DNA of 64,000 nt from UBA2588 sp002339805 (GCA_045562555.1 JBJKVO010000015.1:558001-622000); one strand, 5' to 3'. Positions 25,666 to 35,521 are shown, counted from the first letter of the stretch. The notes: generated from the sequence alone by a model not told the origin. Translations and numbers: made by a program.

Positions 25666-26603
25666 ATTACTTGGTTCAGGAAAATATCTAGAGCGATCTT
25701 ATCATCCATAGTACCGCTTTTGATATTGAGGTCAGTTTGCACTAGTTGCTCGAACATAAATAAAATTTTTTCGTTAGATGCTTGATTGCTTTGGGCTGTA
25801 ATTTTATCGATTACATAATTTGAAGTTATTCCTAATTTATTTTTTAGTTCAGAATTAGGAAAGCCAGATCCGGATAAAGACTTCATTGTAGCAATTAACC
25901 TTAATTGTCGACCTATAAGTCGTAATATACTGCTGGTATCATGGCCGTCGCTGAGGAGGCCATTGATATTGTGATATGCGATTCCCCGTTTCTTTTCTAT
26001 AATCGCATCTATAGTGCTGAATACATTGATGTCTTGGTTTGAATAGACTAATTCTTTAACTTCTAAGTCTGTTATTTGGTTGCCTTGTGTATAGAGACTG
26101 AGTTTTTCTAACTCATTATCAATGTTCCATAGATTAGTGCCTACGTGATTGCCAAGAGCTCCTATCCCAGCCGGACTTATAGATAATTGTTTATACGATG
26201 CACGCTCTTTTATCCATTGGTTCAGTTCTCTGTTATTTCGGGGTCCTTGTAACTTTTGTACTACTAAATGTTCTGAAGCATCTTTGGTAAGGTTGGGACT
26301 AATTTTGTCAGACTTTTCCTTTATTATAAGTAAAGTGGACTTAGGTAGGTTTTCAAGATGTTTAAGTATTGAAATGCCAAGAGTAGTGTTGCTCTTTATC
26401 ACATCATCTAGAATTATCATCCTTATGGGGTCCATGAACGGTAATGCATTTATCACTTGTTGAAAGCTGGATATGTCGAAGTTGGACGAATCAAAATTTG
26501 TTGTGTTCCCTTCCAGAAGGTTCCCGGCTTCATAGTCAGACTCTATTCGCTTTGCTTCCTGATATACAAGAAAATCATTTCCGTAAATTAAGAAACTAGG
26601 CAT
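25662..26603 (-). CDS. holA: DNA polymerase III subunit delta
   Basis: A 313-residue protein beginning MPSFLIYGNDFLVYQEAKRI, the usual HolA opening (the family's Gxxx-D/E start), and with domain organisation of clamp-loader delta: N-terminal RecA-like fold without Walker motifs, helical lid, and C-terminal collar helices. It opens the beta clamp during loading. Sequence conservation in this family is low, but length and pattern fit. It follows the epimerase gene by 1 base. Confidence 0.85.
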   Translation of the reverse strand: MPSFLIYGNDFLVYQEAKRIESDYEAGNLLEGNTTNFDSSNFDISSFQQVINALPFMDPIRMIILDDVIKSNTTLGISILKHLENLPKSTLLIIKEKSDKISPNLTKDASEHLVVQKLQGPRNNRELNQWIKERASYKQLSISPAGIGALGNHVGTNLWNIDNELEKLSLYTQGNQITDLEVKELVYSNQDINVFSTIDAIIEKKRGIAYHNINGLLSDGHDTSSILRLIGRQLRLIATMKSLSGSGFPNSELKNKLGITSNYVIDKITAQSNQASNEKILFMFEQLVQTDLNIKSGTMDDKIALDIFLNQVI

Positions 26604-26604
26604 A

Positions 26605-27030
26605 TTAGTCTGCAGAGGAGTCAGATTCTACTAATTCTGTCAGGACACCGAACACCGATTTTGGATGTATGAATGCAATTGTACCGGATAGTCCTTCCCT
26701 AGGGTGTTGGTCGATAAGGTCTATGTTTAGTTCTTTTAATACTTCTAGTTTGTCAGAAATCGAATCGACGTTGAAAGCGAGATGATGCAACCCCTCACCT
26801 TTGTTTTTAAGAAACTTTCCTACTGGCGAATCTGGACTAGTAGGCTCCAATAGCTCAATGCGTGTTTCCCCTACAGCTATCAGTGTTGCTTTTACCTGCT
26901 GGTCGGTGATTACGGACACAATTGGTTTAGGTACTCCGAACACAGTTGTGAAGAATTCTATGCTCCGGTCAATATTTTTTACAGCAATCCCTACATGGTC
27001 TATGTTATTGATGTCACATTTACTTAGCAT
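26605..27030 (-). CDS. mce: Methylmalonyl-CoA epimerase
   Basis: A 141-residue vicinal-oxygen-chelate protein. Motifs include NIDHVGIAVKNIDRSIEFF, the metal ligands (His in DHVGIAV, Gln/His positions in GLHHLAFNVDSI, and Glu in FGVLTELVE). It interconverts (2R)- and (2S)-methylmalonyl-CoA. It is placed next to acyl-CoA dehydrogenase and the mutase large subunit, matching that pathway. A GTG two codons upstream (27036) is an alternative start. Confidence 0.93.
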   Translation of the reverse strand: MLSKCDINNIDHVGIAVKNIDRSIEFFTTVFGVPKPIVSVITDQQVKATLIAVGETRIELLEPTSPDSPVGKFLKNKGEGLHHLAFNVDSISDKLEVLKELNIDLIDQHPREGLSGTIAFIHPKSVFGVLTELVESDSSAD

Positions 27031-27048
27031 AATCACTTGTCCTGAGTT

Positions 27049-28191
27049 TTATTGGTATTGTTGTAAGGTTTGCCTAGCTACTATCAATCTTTGAATTTCT
27101 GAAGTACCTTCGTAAATAGTTGTCACTCTAGCATCTCTAAAAATCCTTTCTATGTTTGTATCTTTAAAATAACCTGTTCCTCCATGGATTTGCAAAGATT
27201 TGTTTGTGACATCAATACACATTTCAGAAGCGACTAATTTGGCGATAGAAGCTTCGTTAGAAAATGACATCTTAGAGTCTTTTAGTGTGGCTGCATCCAT
27301 TGTTACAATCCGGGCCGAATGGACCGCTGCAGCCATGTCAGCTATCATGAATTGGATAGCTTGATGTTGAGTTATGGACTTGCCGAAAGTGTTTCGAGTC
27401 TGAGCGTAATTGATAGCTAAATCTAGTGCTCCTTGTCCTATTCCAACACATTGTGCAGCTATAGATATTCTACTCGAATCTAGAATAGTCATGGCATTCT
27501 TGAATCCAGACCCCTCATCTCCTAACCGATTTTCCACCGGTACTTTTGCATTATTAAATATTACTTCAGAAGCTGTTGAAGATCGCATGCCAAGTTTCCC
27601 TTTGAGCGGACTGACGGTAATACCGTCAGTGTCAGTTTCCACGATAAATGCAGTAATACTTTTATAATCTGCTGATTTGTCTAGTTTTGCATAAACTATC
27701 ATATAATCTGAGACATCGGCATTAGTGATAAACATTTTACTGCCGTTCAATACATAATCGTCTCCGTCTCGAGTTGCTGTGGTGTTAATATTTGCTGCAT
27801 CTGATCCCCCTCCTGGCTCTGTAAGTGCCCATGCCCCGATTGATTTGCCTGATGCCATTCGCTTTAAATATTTATGTTTTTGAGAAGGGTTGCCGAATTC
27901 ATTTAAAGTGGCAGTACTTAATGATAAATGAGCGATTAAATTTACACTGGAAGAAGCGTCACCTCGGGCGACTTCTTCAATTGCGATGGCGGCCTGCCTG
28001 TAACCTGCCCCGCTACCTCCAAAATCAGAATCTACGGTTATGCCCGTGAGACCGATTTCAGCCATTTTGTTAAATGATTCATGCCAGAATTCTTCAGTCT
28101 TATCAGCTTGTAAAGCGTTTGGGATTAACTCTTGCAAAGCGAAATTGCGTACAGTGCTTTGAAGCATTTTTTCTTCTTCGGTGAGTATCAT
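27049..28191 (-). CDS. Acyl-CoA dehydrogenase
   Basis: A 380-residue FAD enzyme. Seen: the FAD/substrate block WALTEPGGGSDAANINTTAT near residue 125, the QHQAIQF and QIHGGTGYFKD stretches, and the catalytic glutamate in YEGTSEIQRLIVAR near residue 367. The profile is of short-chain or butyryl-CoA/isobutyryl-type dehydrogenases. It lies between the epimerase and mutase genes on the same strand, so branched-chain or fatty-acid breakdown feeding propionyl/methylmalonyl-CoA is likely. A GGAGGGTCT site precedes the ATG. Confidence 0.93.
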   Translation of the reverse strand: MILTEEEKMLQSTVRNFALQELIPNALQADKTEEFWHESFNKMAEIGLTGITVDSDFGGSGAGYRQAAIAIEEVARGDASSSVNLIAHLSLSTATLNEFGNPSQKHKYLKRMASGKSIGAWALTEPGGGSDAANINTTATRDGDDYVLNGSKMFITNADVSDYMIVYAKLDKSADYKSITAFIVETDTDGITVSPLKGKLGMRSSTASEVIFNNAKVPVENRLGDEGSGFKNAMTILDSSRISIAAQCVGIGQGALDLAINYAQTRNTFGKSITQHQAIQFMIADMAAAVHSARIVTMDAATLKDSKMSFSNEASIAKLVASEMCIDVTNKSLQIHGGTGYFKDTNIERIFRDARVTTIYEGTSEIQRLIVARQTLQQYQ

Positions 28192-28227
28192 GAGACCCTC
28201 CTATGTGCTGTGACCGTATTATATTTT

Positions 28228-29874
28228 CTAAAAAGCATTGTTAGAATCATATTCTCCAAATACTTCTCTTAATACAGAAGATATTTCTCCTGTGGTACAA
28301 AAATTTTCTGCACATTCAATTATAACTGGAATTAAGTTATCCGTGCCTTGCGCTGTCTGTTTTAATTTGTTCAAAGATTGCGTGACATTGCTTTTGTTGC
28401 GATTCGTTCTTAATTTTTGCAGTTTAAGAGTTTGAGATGCTTCTGCTGAACTATCGATTACTGTGGTGTCCACCCTCGAAGGGTTGGGGTCGTTGAATTC
28501 GTTGACTCCCACTACTATACGGTCTTTATTCTCTACTTCTGTTTGGTGTTTGTAGGCTGATTCCCCGATTTCATTGGCTTGAAAACCTGTTTCGATAGCT
28601 GCTACAGCTCCGCCGATAGAATCTATTTTTTGTATATATTCGAGTGCGCCTTGTTCTATTTCTTGAGTAAGAGTTTCTATGTAATAAGAACCTCCGAGTG
28701 GATCTACTACGTCCGCTATACCTGATTCATGGGCGATTATTTGCTGAGTTCGTAGTGATAGTTGAACGGCATCTTCTGTAGGTAAACCTAATGCTTCATC
28801 TTTGGAATTGACATGCAGTGATTGGGTTCCTCCTAATATTGCTGATAGTGCCTGGATAGTGCATCTTACGACATTGTTGTCAGGTTGTTGCGCGGTAAGG
28901 CTTACGCCTGCTGTTTGGGTATGGAACCTAAGTTTGAGCGATCTTTCATCTTTAGCCTTAAATCGATCTTTCATTATCTGCGCCCACAGTTTTCTTGCAG
29001 CTCTGAATTTAGCAACTTCTTCAAGTAGATTATTTTGTGCGACAAAGAAGAATGAAATTCTAGGGGCAAAATCGTCTATTTTGAGACCTGAATTGATTGC
29101 TTGATTGATGTATTCGATCGCATTTGCAAATGTAAATCCAAGTTCTTGAGTAGCACTAGCTCCAGCCTCACGCATGTGATATCCACTAATACTTATAGTG
29201 TTCCATTTGGGCAAGAATTGAGAGCAATAGGTGAATGAATCTACTACCAATCTCATGGATTCTTTTGGAGGAAATGAATAAGTACCTCTAGCTATATATT
29301 CTTTTAATATGTCATTTTGAATAGTCCCGCTGATCTCGCTAGGGCTAATTCCTTGTGATTTGGCGGTGGCGATATACATTGCTAGCATAATTGAAGCGGT
29401 GGCATTGATTGTCATAGAAGTACTGACCTGGTCCATCGGAATGCCATTGAAAAGTTCTTGCATGTCTAAAATACTGCAAATGGGAACACCTACTTTACCC
29501 ACTTCTCCTTTTGCCAAAGAATCATCAGAGTCATAGCCGATTTGTGTTGGCAGGTCGAATGCAATTGACAGGCCTGTTTGCCCATTTTCAAGGAGGTATT
29601 TGAACCGTTCATTGGTTGCTTCTGGTGTTGAATATCCTGAGTACTGACGCATGGTCCACAAACGCCCTCGGTACATATTTGGCTGTATGCCTCGTGTGAA
29701 AGGATACTCTCCAGGTAGTGGGAGTCGTGCATCATTAATAGGATTTTCTTCTTCGCTATATACCGTATCAATGGGAAGCCCACTATCGGTCACGAAATCA
29801 TTTTTCCTTTCTGAAAATTTATCAGTTAAAGGCTTGAGTATGTTTTGTTCCCATTGTTCTTTTTTTGAAGTCAC
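28228..29874 (-). CDS. Methylmalonyl-CoA mutase, large (catalytic) subunit
   Basis: A 548-residue TIM-barrel subunit. The block PFTRGIQPNMYRGRLWTMRQYSG contains the substrate-binding Tyr and Arg residues; DLPTQIGYDSD and RLRFHTQTAGVSLTAQQP further support it. The protein ends before the B12-binding domain found in one-piece mutases, so the separate B12 subunit at 17.5 kb is its likely partner. The start is GTG 29874. Isobutyryl-CoA mutase is a near relative, but the neighbouring epimerase favours methylmalonyl-CoA. Confidence 0.92.
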   Translation of the reverse strand: MTSKKEQWEQNILKPLTDKFSERKNDFVTDSGLPIDTVYSEEENPINDARLPLPGEYPFTRGIQPNMYRGRLWTMRQYSGYSTPEATNERFKYLLENGQTGLSIAFDLPTQIGYDSDDSLAKGEVGKVGVPICSILDMQELFNGIPMDQVSTSMTINATASIMLAMYIATAKSQGISPSEISGTIQNDILKEYIARGTYSFPPKESMRLVVDSFTYCSQFLPKWNTISISGYHMREAGASATQELGFTFANAIEYINQAINSGLKIDDFAPRISFFFVAQNNLLEEVAKFRAARKLWAQIMKDRFKAKDERSLKLRFHTQTAGVSLTAQQPDNNVVRCTIQALSAILGGTQSLHVNSKDEALGLPTEDAVQLSLRTQQIIAHESGIADVVDPLGGSYYIETLTQEIEQGALEYIQKIDSIGGAVAAIETGFQANEIGESAYKHQTEVENKDRIVVGVNEFNDPNPSRVDTTVIDSSAEASQTLKLQKLRTNRNKSNVTQSLNKLKQTAQGTDNLIPVIIECAENFCTTGEISSVLREVFGEYDSNNAF

Positions 29875-29922
29875 TGGTCAGTTATGCGCTCCGGAATTAA
29901 AATAATACGTACTATTTGGGTC

Positions 29923-29952
29923 ATTGTAACTTTAAAACGTTATTTTACTCAA
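29923..29952 (-). promoter_or_regulatory. Minus-strand promoter for the mutase-dehydrogenase-epimerase run
   Basis: TTGAGT (29947-29952 complement) and TACAAT (29923-29928 complement) with an 18-base spacer, about 40 bases upstream of the mutase start. It is back to back with the yvcK promoter. Confidence 0.45.
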
Positions 29953-29970
29953 CGTGTGCTATAAAATTGA

Positions 29971-30000
29971 TTGACACTATTTTATTCATGCAAATATAAT
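29971..30000 (+). promoter_or_regulatory. Consensus promoter for yvcK
   Basis: TTGACA (29971-29976) and TATAAT (29995-30000), spacer 18. Transcription would begin near 30007, leaving only about 10 bases before the ATG, so the message is nearly leaderless. Confidence 0.65.
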
Positions 30001-30016
30001 TCCGACGGGTAAAATT

Positions 30017-31009
30017 ATGCAGATGATGACAGGCTCTTCAAAAACCAAAGCAAAAAAAAACATTGTAGTAGTTGGTGGAGGCACAGGTAACCACACCACA
30101 CTTACTGGACTTAGGCAAGAGAATTGTAATTTGACCGCTATTGTAACTATGACCGATAGTGGTGGTAGCTCTGGTCGATTAAGAGAAGAATTAGGCCATT
30201 TACCACCTGGAGATATTAGGCAATGTTTAATGGCTTTGGCGTCTGATGATTCTCGAGGAACACTCATGAAACAGCTTTTCGATTATAGATTTGTTTCAGG
30301 AGATGGGCTGACCGGTCATAATTTCGGGAACTTAATTTTAAGTGCTTTAACCGAGGTCACGGGAAACACTGTTACCTCAATAGAAGAAGCATCAAAATTA
30401 CTAGGAGTTGAAGGTTCAGTCTTGCCAGTGACTTTGACCCGCAGCACGCTGGTAGCAAGGCTTGAAGATGGTAGTTTCGTTACAGGGGAATCCAGTATTG
30501 ATCTAAGGCGAGATAATTTGAATGTAGCTATAGATTACATCGAGTTGGAGCCTAAAGCGTATGTTTATCCTCCAGTGATAGACGCAATAAAAAAAGCTGA
30601 TGCAATTGTATTGGGCCCTGGTGATATTTACACAAGCGTATTACCTAATCTTCTGGTAGATAGCGTGGCAGAGGCTATTAAAGAATCAAAAGCCCAGAAA
30701 ATTCATGTTTGTAATTTGATGACTAAACCTGGTGAGTCGGATGGATTTAAAGCATCTAATTTTGCTAAACTGTTGGTGAATTACCTTGGTACGGAAGAAA
30801 AATTGGACTATTTGATAGTAAACAGCTCTCCATTCGAGGAAAAGATTCTCGAACGATATGCCAGTGAAGGGCAATATCCTGTAGAACTTGATGCTAGTGT
30901 ATGTGAGAAATGGGTCAAAACCATTCTGACTGAGCCTATTTTGGGAGCTGGAGTTAAATTCAGGCATGATCCGTTTGCTTTGGCTAAATCAATAATGAGT
31001 ATTGTGTAA
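30017..31009 (+). CDS. YvcK/CofD-like gluconeogenesis factor
   Basis: A 330-residue protein with the UDP-GlcNAc/nucleotide site GGGTGN near residue 20, then TMTDSGGSSGRLREELGHLPPGDIRQCLMAL and LGPGDIYTSVLPNLLV. These are the YvcK hallmarks. YvcK-type proteins influence carbon flux between glycolysis and cell-wall synthesis. The next gene is glmS, which makes glucosamine-6-phosphate, a fitting neighbour. CofD itself has different residues around the GPPP site, so YvcK is preferred. Confidence 0.9.
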   Translation: MQMMTGSSKTKAKKNIVVVGGGTGNHTTLTGLRQENCNLTAIVTMTDSGGSSGRLREELGHLPPGDIRQCLMALASDDSRGTLMKQLFDYRFVSGDGLTGHNFGNLILSALTEVTGNTVTSIEEASKLLGVEGSVLPVTLTRSTLVARLEDGSFVTGESSIDLRRDNLNVAIDYIELEPKAYVYPPVIDAIKKADAIVLGPGDIYTSVLPNLLVDSVAEAIKESKAQKIHVCNLMTKPGESDGFKASNFAKLLVNYLGTEEKLDYLIVNSSPFEEKILERYASEGQYPVELDASVCEKWVKTILTEPILGAGVKFRHDPFALAKSIMSIV

Positions 31010-31110
31010 ATTTAAGTAAGCTTACAACTCTCATAAACTCACATCTATATAACTGCTAAGAACTCCCTATTGTAGTAGAATCCTTTGTAAATGATTATGT
31101 TGAGTGAGAT

Positions 31111-32967
31111 ATGTGCGGAATAGCCGCCTATTTAGGTTCAGAACAAGCTTATCCCCTTTTAACCTCTGCTTTATCTAAGCTTGAATATAGAGGTTACGAT
31201 TCTGCTGGAATCGCTTTAATTGATGGGAATGGTGATATTCATTTAAGCAAGACAATCAATAAAGTGGCTTCGTTATTAGAGAATGGACCTAAATCACTCA
31301 TTGAATCAACTGTAGGTATTGCTCATACTAGGTGGGCAACGCATGGCGCTCCTACTCTTCCTAATGCGCATCCTCATGTGGATAGTGATATGAACATAGC
31401 AGTCGTTCACAATGGCATAATTGAGAACTTTGCTGAATTGAAAACACGGCTTGAAAAACAAGGATATGAATTTGCGTCTGATACAGATTCAGAAGTGATA
31501 CCTCATTTAATTGCACAACAAATGAAGGAAGGACTTGATTTTGAAAGTGCATTTGCCAAGTTAAATAAACTTCTTCAAGGTTCTCAGGCTATTGTAGCCG
31601 TACAGGCTTCCAAAGAACCTATGATATGTGCCTTGCGGACTGGGTATGCAGGAGGATTAGCTGTGTTCCCTGACCATAATGGAGGGACAATAACCAGTGA
31701 CCTATCAGCAATCCTGCCATTTCTGAAAGGCACAAATGTGGATGCAGGAGTGGTGTTTTTAGAACCTCATGAAATGGTAACTATTTCATTAAAAGGTATT
31801 AAATATAAGGATGAAGGCGGAAATCTGATAAATAAAGAATTGGTAAAAATGTCTTTATCAGACAATGTTGTGGAAAAGAAAGGTTTTGACCATTACATGT
31901 TAAAAGAAATTATGGAACAGTCTGATAGCGTATTGGCTGCTACCAAAGACCTGATGGATTTTTCTTCGTTACAATTCAAAAGCACTAACTTGAGTGTATT
32001 AGATGGATATGGTTTTGACAGAGTTTTAATGATCGGATGTGGAACAAGTTTGAATGCTTGCTCTGTGGCCCAGACTTATTTCGAAGAATTGGCGAATCTA
32101 CCTACTGAAATATATAGTTCTTCTGAATTTAGATACAAGAAAAAATTTGTGGACGATAAAACCTTAGTGATAGCTGTGGGACAATCCGGCGAAACAGCAG
32201 ACACTTTATCCGCGATGTCAGAAATCAAAGCCCTTGGAGCTAGGTTGGTAACAGTTTGTAATACGCCAGGTAGTCAAGCAGATCAGTTAGCTGAAGAGTC
32301 GTATTTTATGAATTGTGGCGTGGAAGTAGGAGTCGCATCTACGAAAACGTTTATATCCTCTCTATCAATTTTGTATGCATTGGCAGTATATTTAGGGTCT
32401 TCGACAGCGTATTTATCAGATACACAGGTTAAAGAGAAAATCTCTGAGATTTTGAGTCTGCCAGAAGTGATTGCCGATACTTTAAAGAATGCGGATTCAT
32501 TCAAGGAAGTAGCACAAAAGATAAATTTCAGTAATAACTTTTTGTTCTTGGGAAGAGGCATTAATTATCCTATAGCAATTGAAGGCGCCTTAAAACTTAA
32601 AGAGATTAGTTATATTCATGCTGAAGGGTACGCCGCAGGTGAAATGAAACATGGGCCTATAGCTTTGATAGATAAAAGTCTGGTAACCGTAGCTATTGCA
32701 ACTCAAGATGCATTACACGATAAAATGATTTCTAATATCAAAGAAGTCAAAGCTAGGAATGGTCTTGTTGTTGCTTTGGTAAATGAAACAGATGACAGCT
32801 TAGATTTGGATGCTGATTATCTGATTAAAGTTCCTGAAGTATCATCATATTTGGCACCTATTATTAACGTTATACCGTTACAATTCTTATCGTATTACAT
32901 TGCTTTAGAACGGGAATGTAATATAGATCAACCGAGGAATTTGGCTAAATCTGTAACGGTTGAATAA
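31111..32967 (+). CDS. glmS: Glutamine-fructose-6-phosphate aminotransferase
   Basis: A 618-residue enzyme. The N-terminal nucleophile Cys2 follows the initiator Met (MCGIAAYLGS), the glutaminase domain covers about residues 1-240, and two SIS isomerase domains follow (GCGTSLNACSVAQTYF, GQSGETADTLSAM, GRGINYPIAIEGALKLKEISYIHAEGYAAGEMKHG). It makes glucosamine-6-phosphate for peptidoglycan or other amino sugars. The 101-base upstream region is too short for a glmS ribozyme. Slightly longer than usual (about 610). Confidence 0.97.
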   Translation: MCGIAAYLGSEQAYPLLTSALSKLEYRGYDSAGIALIDGNGDIHLSKTINKVASLLENGPKSLIESTVGIAHTRWATHGAPTLPNAHPHVDSDMNIAVVHNGIIENFAELKTRLEKQGYEFASDTDSEVIPHLIAQQMKEGLDFESAFAKLNKLLQGSQAIVAVQASKEPMICALRTGYAGGLAVFPDHNGGTITSDLSAILPFLKGTNVDAGVVFLEPHEMVTISLKGIKYKDEGGNLINKELVKMSLSDNVVEKKGFDHYMLKEIMEQSDSVLAATKDLMDFSSLQFKSTNLSVLDGYGFDRVLMIGCGTSLNACSVAQTYFEELANLPTEIYSSSEFRYKKKFVDDKTLVIAVGQSGETADTLSAMSEIKALGARLVTVCNTPGSQADQLAEESYFMNCGVEVGVASTKTFISSLSILYALAVYLGSSTAYLSDTQVKEKISEILSLPEVIADTLKNADSFKEVAQKINFSNNFLFLGRGINYPIAIEGALKLKEISYIHAEGYAAGEMKHGPIALIDKSLVTVAIATQDALHDKMISNIKEVKARNGLVVALVNETDDSLDLDADYLIKVPEVSSYLAPIINVIPLQFLSYYIALERECNIDQPRNLAKSVTVE

Positions 32968-33052
32968 CTTCTAACAGTGCATTAAAGAGTCAAATAATTA
33001 TTGGCGTACTCATCTTAAATATTTCTATTATGTGGTAATATTTCTCATTACT

Positions 33053-33826
33053 ATGGAAATTCTTTATACCATTATAAATAGTGCACCGGGTGTTCCCGAT
33101 TGGGCATTCATTGTTTTATGCTTTGCCAGTTTCTTCACGTCAGTGGTATCTGCCGCTTTTGGACTTGGTGGAGGTGCAATGATGGTGGCCATAATGGCTT
33201 CTTTAGTCCCTCCTATTGCAGTGATTCCAGTTCATGCTGTAGTTCAAGTAAGCTCCAATTTCACTAGGGCTTTGATGATGTGGAAACACATTAAATTCAC
33301 TTGGATGATTCCGTTTGTGATAGGAACTATAATTGGTGCATTAATTGGCGGTCAGATTGTTTTTGCTATTCCCAAGCATTTGTTGCAAGGCATCATCGGC
33401 ATTTTTGTGATTTACACGTTATGGGGCCCAGCTGTTAAAGCTATAAAATCATCATTTATAACTTTTGTAGGAGTGGGAGCATTCGCTTCTTTTGCGACTA
33501 TGTTTGTAGGCGGTACAGGCCCTTTAATCGCACCGTTTATTAAAGCGTCCACCACAGAACGGCAAATGACTGTAGCTACTCACGGAGCCTTTATGTCGTG
33601 GCAACATGGTATAAAGATAATTACGTTTGGATTATTAGGTTTTGCTTTTGGGCCTTACATTATTCTGATGGTAGCGATGATATTGTTTGGAATTTTTGGC
33701 ACATGGTCTGGAAAGACCATCTTAAATTGGATGCCAGAGCACATATTTAAACGAGCGTTCAATACGGTTTTAGCGTTGTTAGCTATCAGACTTTTGTATG
33801 AAGCTCTTAAAGGGTATTTCTTTTAG
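33053..33826 (+). CDS. TauE/SafE-type sulfite/organosulfonate exporter
   Basis: A hydrophobic protein of about 257 residues with eight or so membrane segments and glycine-rich stretches, AAFGLGGGAMMVAIMASLVPPIAVIPVHAVVQVSSNF near the N terminus and FVGGTGPLIAPFI in the middle, the twin TauE motifs. The start ATG 33053 is favoured over GTG 33032, which adds seven residues; neither has a clear ribosome site. It ends 4 bases into the YrdC gene on the opposite strand. The substrate (sulfite, sulfoacetate or other) is not determinable. Confidence 0.82.
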   Translation: MEILYTIINSAPGVPDWAFIVLCFASFFTSVVSAAFGLGGGAMMVAIMASLVPPIAVIPVHAVVQVSSNFTRALMMWKHIKFTWMIPFVIGTIIGALIGGQIVFAIPKHLLQGIIGIFVIYTLWGPAVKAIKSSFITFVGVGAFASFATMFVGGTGPLIAPFIKASTTERQMTVATHGAFMSWQHGIKIITFGLLGFAFGPYIILMVAMILFGIFGTWSGKTILNWMPEHIFKRAFNTVLALLAIRLLYEALKGYFF

Positions 33827-34530
33827 TCTGTATCAAATTTTAGATTGTACTGCTCAGAAAATACTGCCACTAATTCCTCGAAAAACACTCCTTGCCTCAT
33901 CACTTTCATTGACTGAAAATCAATTATTGTACTCGAGAGAGGGAATCCGGATGAATCAAATTTTTGATAAGGGACTTCTCCGTAATCAAGGACTAAGTCC
34001 GCTACTGCCAATAATTCAGGTTCTATATCCTCTACTTTGTACTTAACACCACTTCCAGATACGTTTGCAGATGACGCTATCATTGGGAATTCATTATCCA
34101 TGCTTAGATTCGCAATGTTGCTTCTTAAAGGACCAGAATTTATCAGGAAATTCACAGCTGAATTTTTTGTGCCAATTGATCGCATAAATGGGGTTAGATT
34201 TTGAAATAAAGCATGCGAATTATCATATGGAGCGAGAACTGCTAATGGGAACTCATAATTTTCTGAAAAGTCCTTAATTATTTCTTTGTGCTCCACATTT
34301 ATCAGATGGATTTCGTAATGCGTTCGGAAATTTGAGACTATCCCACTTGGTTTGTCTAAAGGTCTCTTTTTAGCTGCGTAAATTTTTGTTATAGCCTCAT
34401 CGCTAGCCCCCATGATTGCGTAGCCGCTCAATATGGGATTTATTGAAATTCCGCCTTTCTTTAAAGTTTCAAATATTTTATTAGCATCGTATTCGTAATC
34501 AAATAAGTAAGTTTTGTCTCTAGTATTCAT
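33823..34530 (-). CDS. Sua5/YciO/YrdC family protein
   Basis: A 235-residue YrdC-fold protein. The family's Lys-Arg and Ser-Asn features are seen in KKRPLDKPSGIV near residue 55 and SSANVSGSG near residue 152, with STIIDF near residue 209. Canonical YrdC/TsaC makes threonylcarbamoyl-AMP for tRNA t6A, but overall this copy is divergent (variant N terminus, weakly conserved 60-130 region), so it could be the sole TsaC or a paralogue. It faces the TauE tail and diverges from the ROK kinase. Confidence 0.72.
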   Translation of the reverse strand: MNTRDKTYLFDYEYDANKIFETLKKGGISINPILSGYAIMGASDEAITKIYAAKKRPLDKPSGIVSNFRTHYEIHLINVEHKEIIKDFSENYEFPLAVLAPYDNSHALFQNLTPFMRSIGTKNSAVNFLINSGPLRSNIANLSMDNEFPMIASSANVSGSGVKYKVEDIEPELLAVADLVLDYGEVPYQKFDSSGFPLSSTIIDFQSMKVMRQGVFFEELVAVFSEQYNLKFDTD

Positions 34531-34612
34531 TGAAAATCCTTATAATGAGTTAAGATATTTAGGATACAACTTAGATGGAAGAAAATAAATACTTGAAGAA
34601 TCGAGCAGACAG

Positions 34613-35500
34613 ATGAGATTAGGTATAGATCTTGGTGGGACGAAAACAGAAATAGCCGTTGTTTCCGGAGATGGCTCAGTAGTTTGGACCAAACGAATTG
34701 ACACATCTGCAGAAAGTTATTCTCAAATTCTTAGTCAGCTTAAGGCTTTGGTTGGCGAAGCATATGAAGTTACTGGCTATGATGGAAGTGTTGGGGTGAG
34801 TATACCTGGTAGTGTTTCACCTGTTTCAGGTCTTATACGCGGAGCGAATACACAGGTTCTCAATGGACGCGATTTTGTAAATGATTTGCGGGCGAAGGTT
34901 GGTAGGCAAGTTAATGTCGCAAATGATGCTAATTGTTTTACTTTGTCGGAGGCCACAGATGGTGCGGCGTGTGATTATGCAAATGTGTTTGGGGTTATAT
35001 TAGGTACAGGGTGTGGGGGTGGTCTTGTGATCGATAATAAATTGATTCAAGGTCGTAATATGATTTCTGGAGAATGGGGTCACAGCCCCTTGCCATGGAT
35101 CGAGGAACGAGACTTACCTAGAAGGCATTGTTGGTGCGGATTATTTGACTGCCTTGAGACTTATATTAGTGGTTCTGCTGTAAGTCGGGAGTACGAAATG
35201 TTGACTGGTACCAATTTACCAGTTCAACAAATAGTTGAAATATCAAGTACAAATGATAATGCTGAGCAAGTACTATTAAACCTAGAGAATAGACTCGCTC
35301 GTGCTTTCGCTATTATCATTAATTTTATAGACCCAGACGCGATAGTCATCGGCGGTGGTTTGTCTAATTTATCCAGGTTATATAGTTCTATACCTCTACA
35401 ATGGGGCAACTATGTATTTTCTGATTCAGTAAAAACTGAATTACTGCCTCCTAAGTATGGAGATTCAAGTGGTATACGAGGGGCCGCTTGGTTGCAATAA
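34613..35500 (+). CDS. ROK family sugar kinase
   Basis: A 295-residue protein. MRLGIDLGGTKTEIAVVSGDG at the N terminus is the ATP phosphate-1 motif, GTGCGGGLVIDN follows near residue 140, and the zinc/structural site is HCWCGLFDCLETYISG near residue 170, the ROK signature. No helix-turn-helix domain precedes it, so it is an enzyme (fructokinase, glucokinase or related) rather than a NagC-like repressor. The acceptor sugar is unclear. Confidence 0.9.
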   Translation: MRLGIDLGGTKTEIAVVSGDGSVVWTKRIDTSAESYSQILSQLKALVGEAYEVTGYDGSVGVSIPGSVSPVSGLIRGANTQVLNGRDFVNDLRAKVGRQVNVANDANCFTLSEATDGAACDYANVFGVILGTGCGGGLVIDNKLIQGRNMISGEWGHSPLPWIEERDLPRRHCWCGLFDCLETYISGSAVSREYEMLTGTNLPVQQIVEISSTNDNAEQVLLNLENRLARAFAIIINFIDPDAIVIGGGLSNLSRLYSSIPLQWGNYVFSDSVKTELLPPKYGDSSGIRGAAWLQ

Positions 35501-35521
35501 ATTTAACTAATGAGAGAACAC

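Noticed and set aside
31017..31026. Palindrome GTAAGCTTAC before glmS
   Set aside because: A short 10-base palindrome is expected by chance, and it is not placed over promoter elements I can support.
31010..31110. Possible glmS ribozyme upstream of glmS
   Set aside because: The gap of 101 bases is shorter than the ribozyme core and lacks its conserved pseudoknot sequence; a plain 5' leader is likelier.
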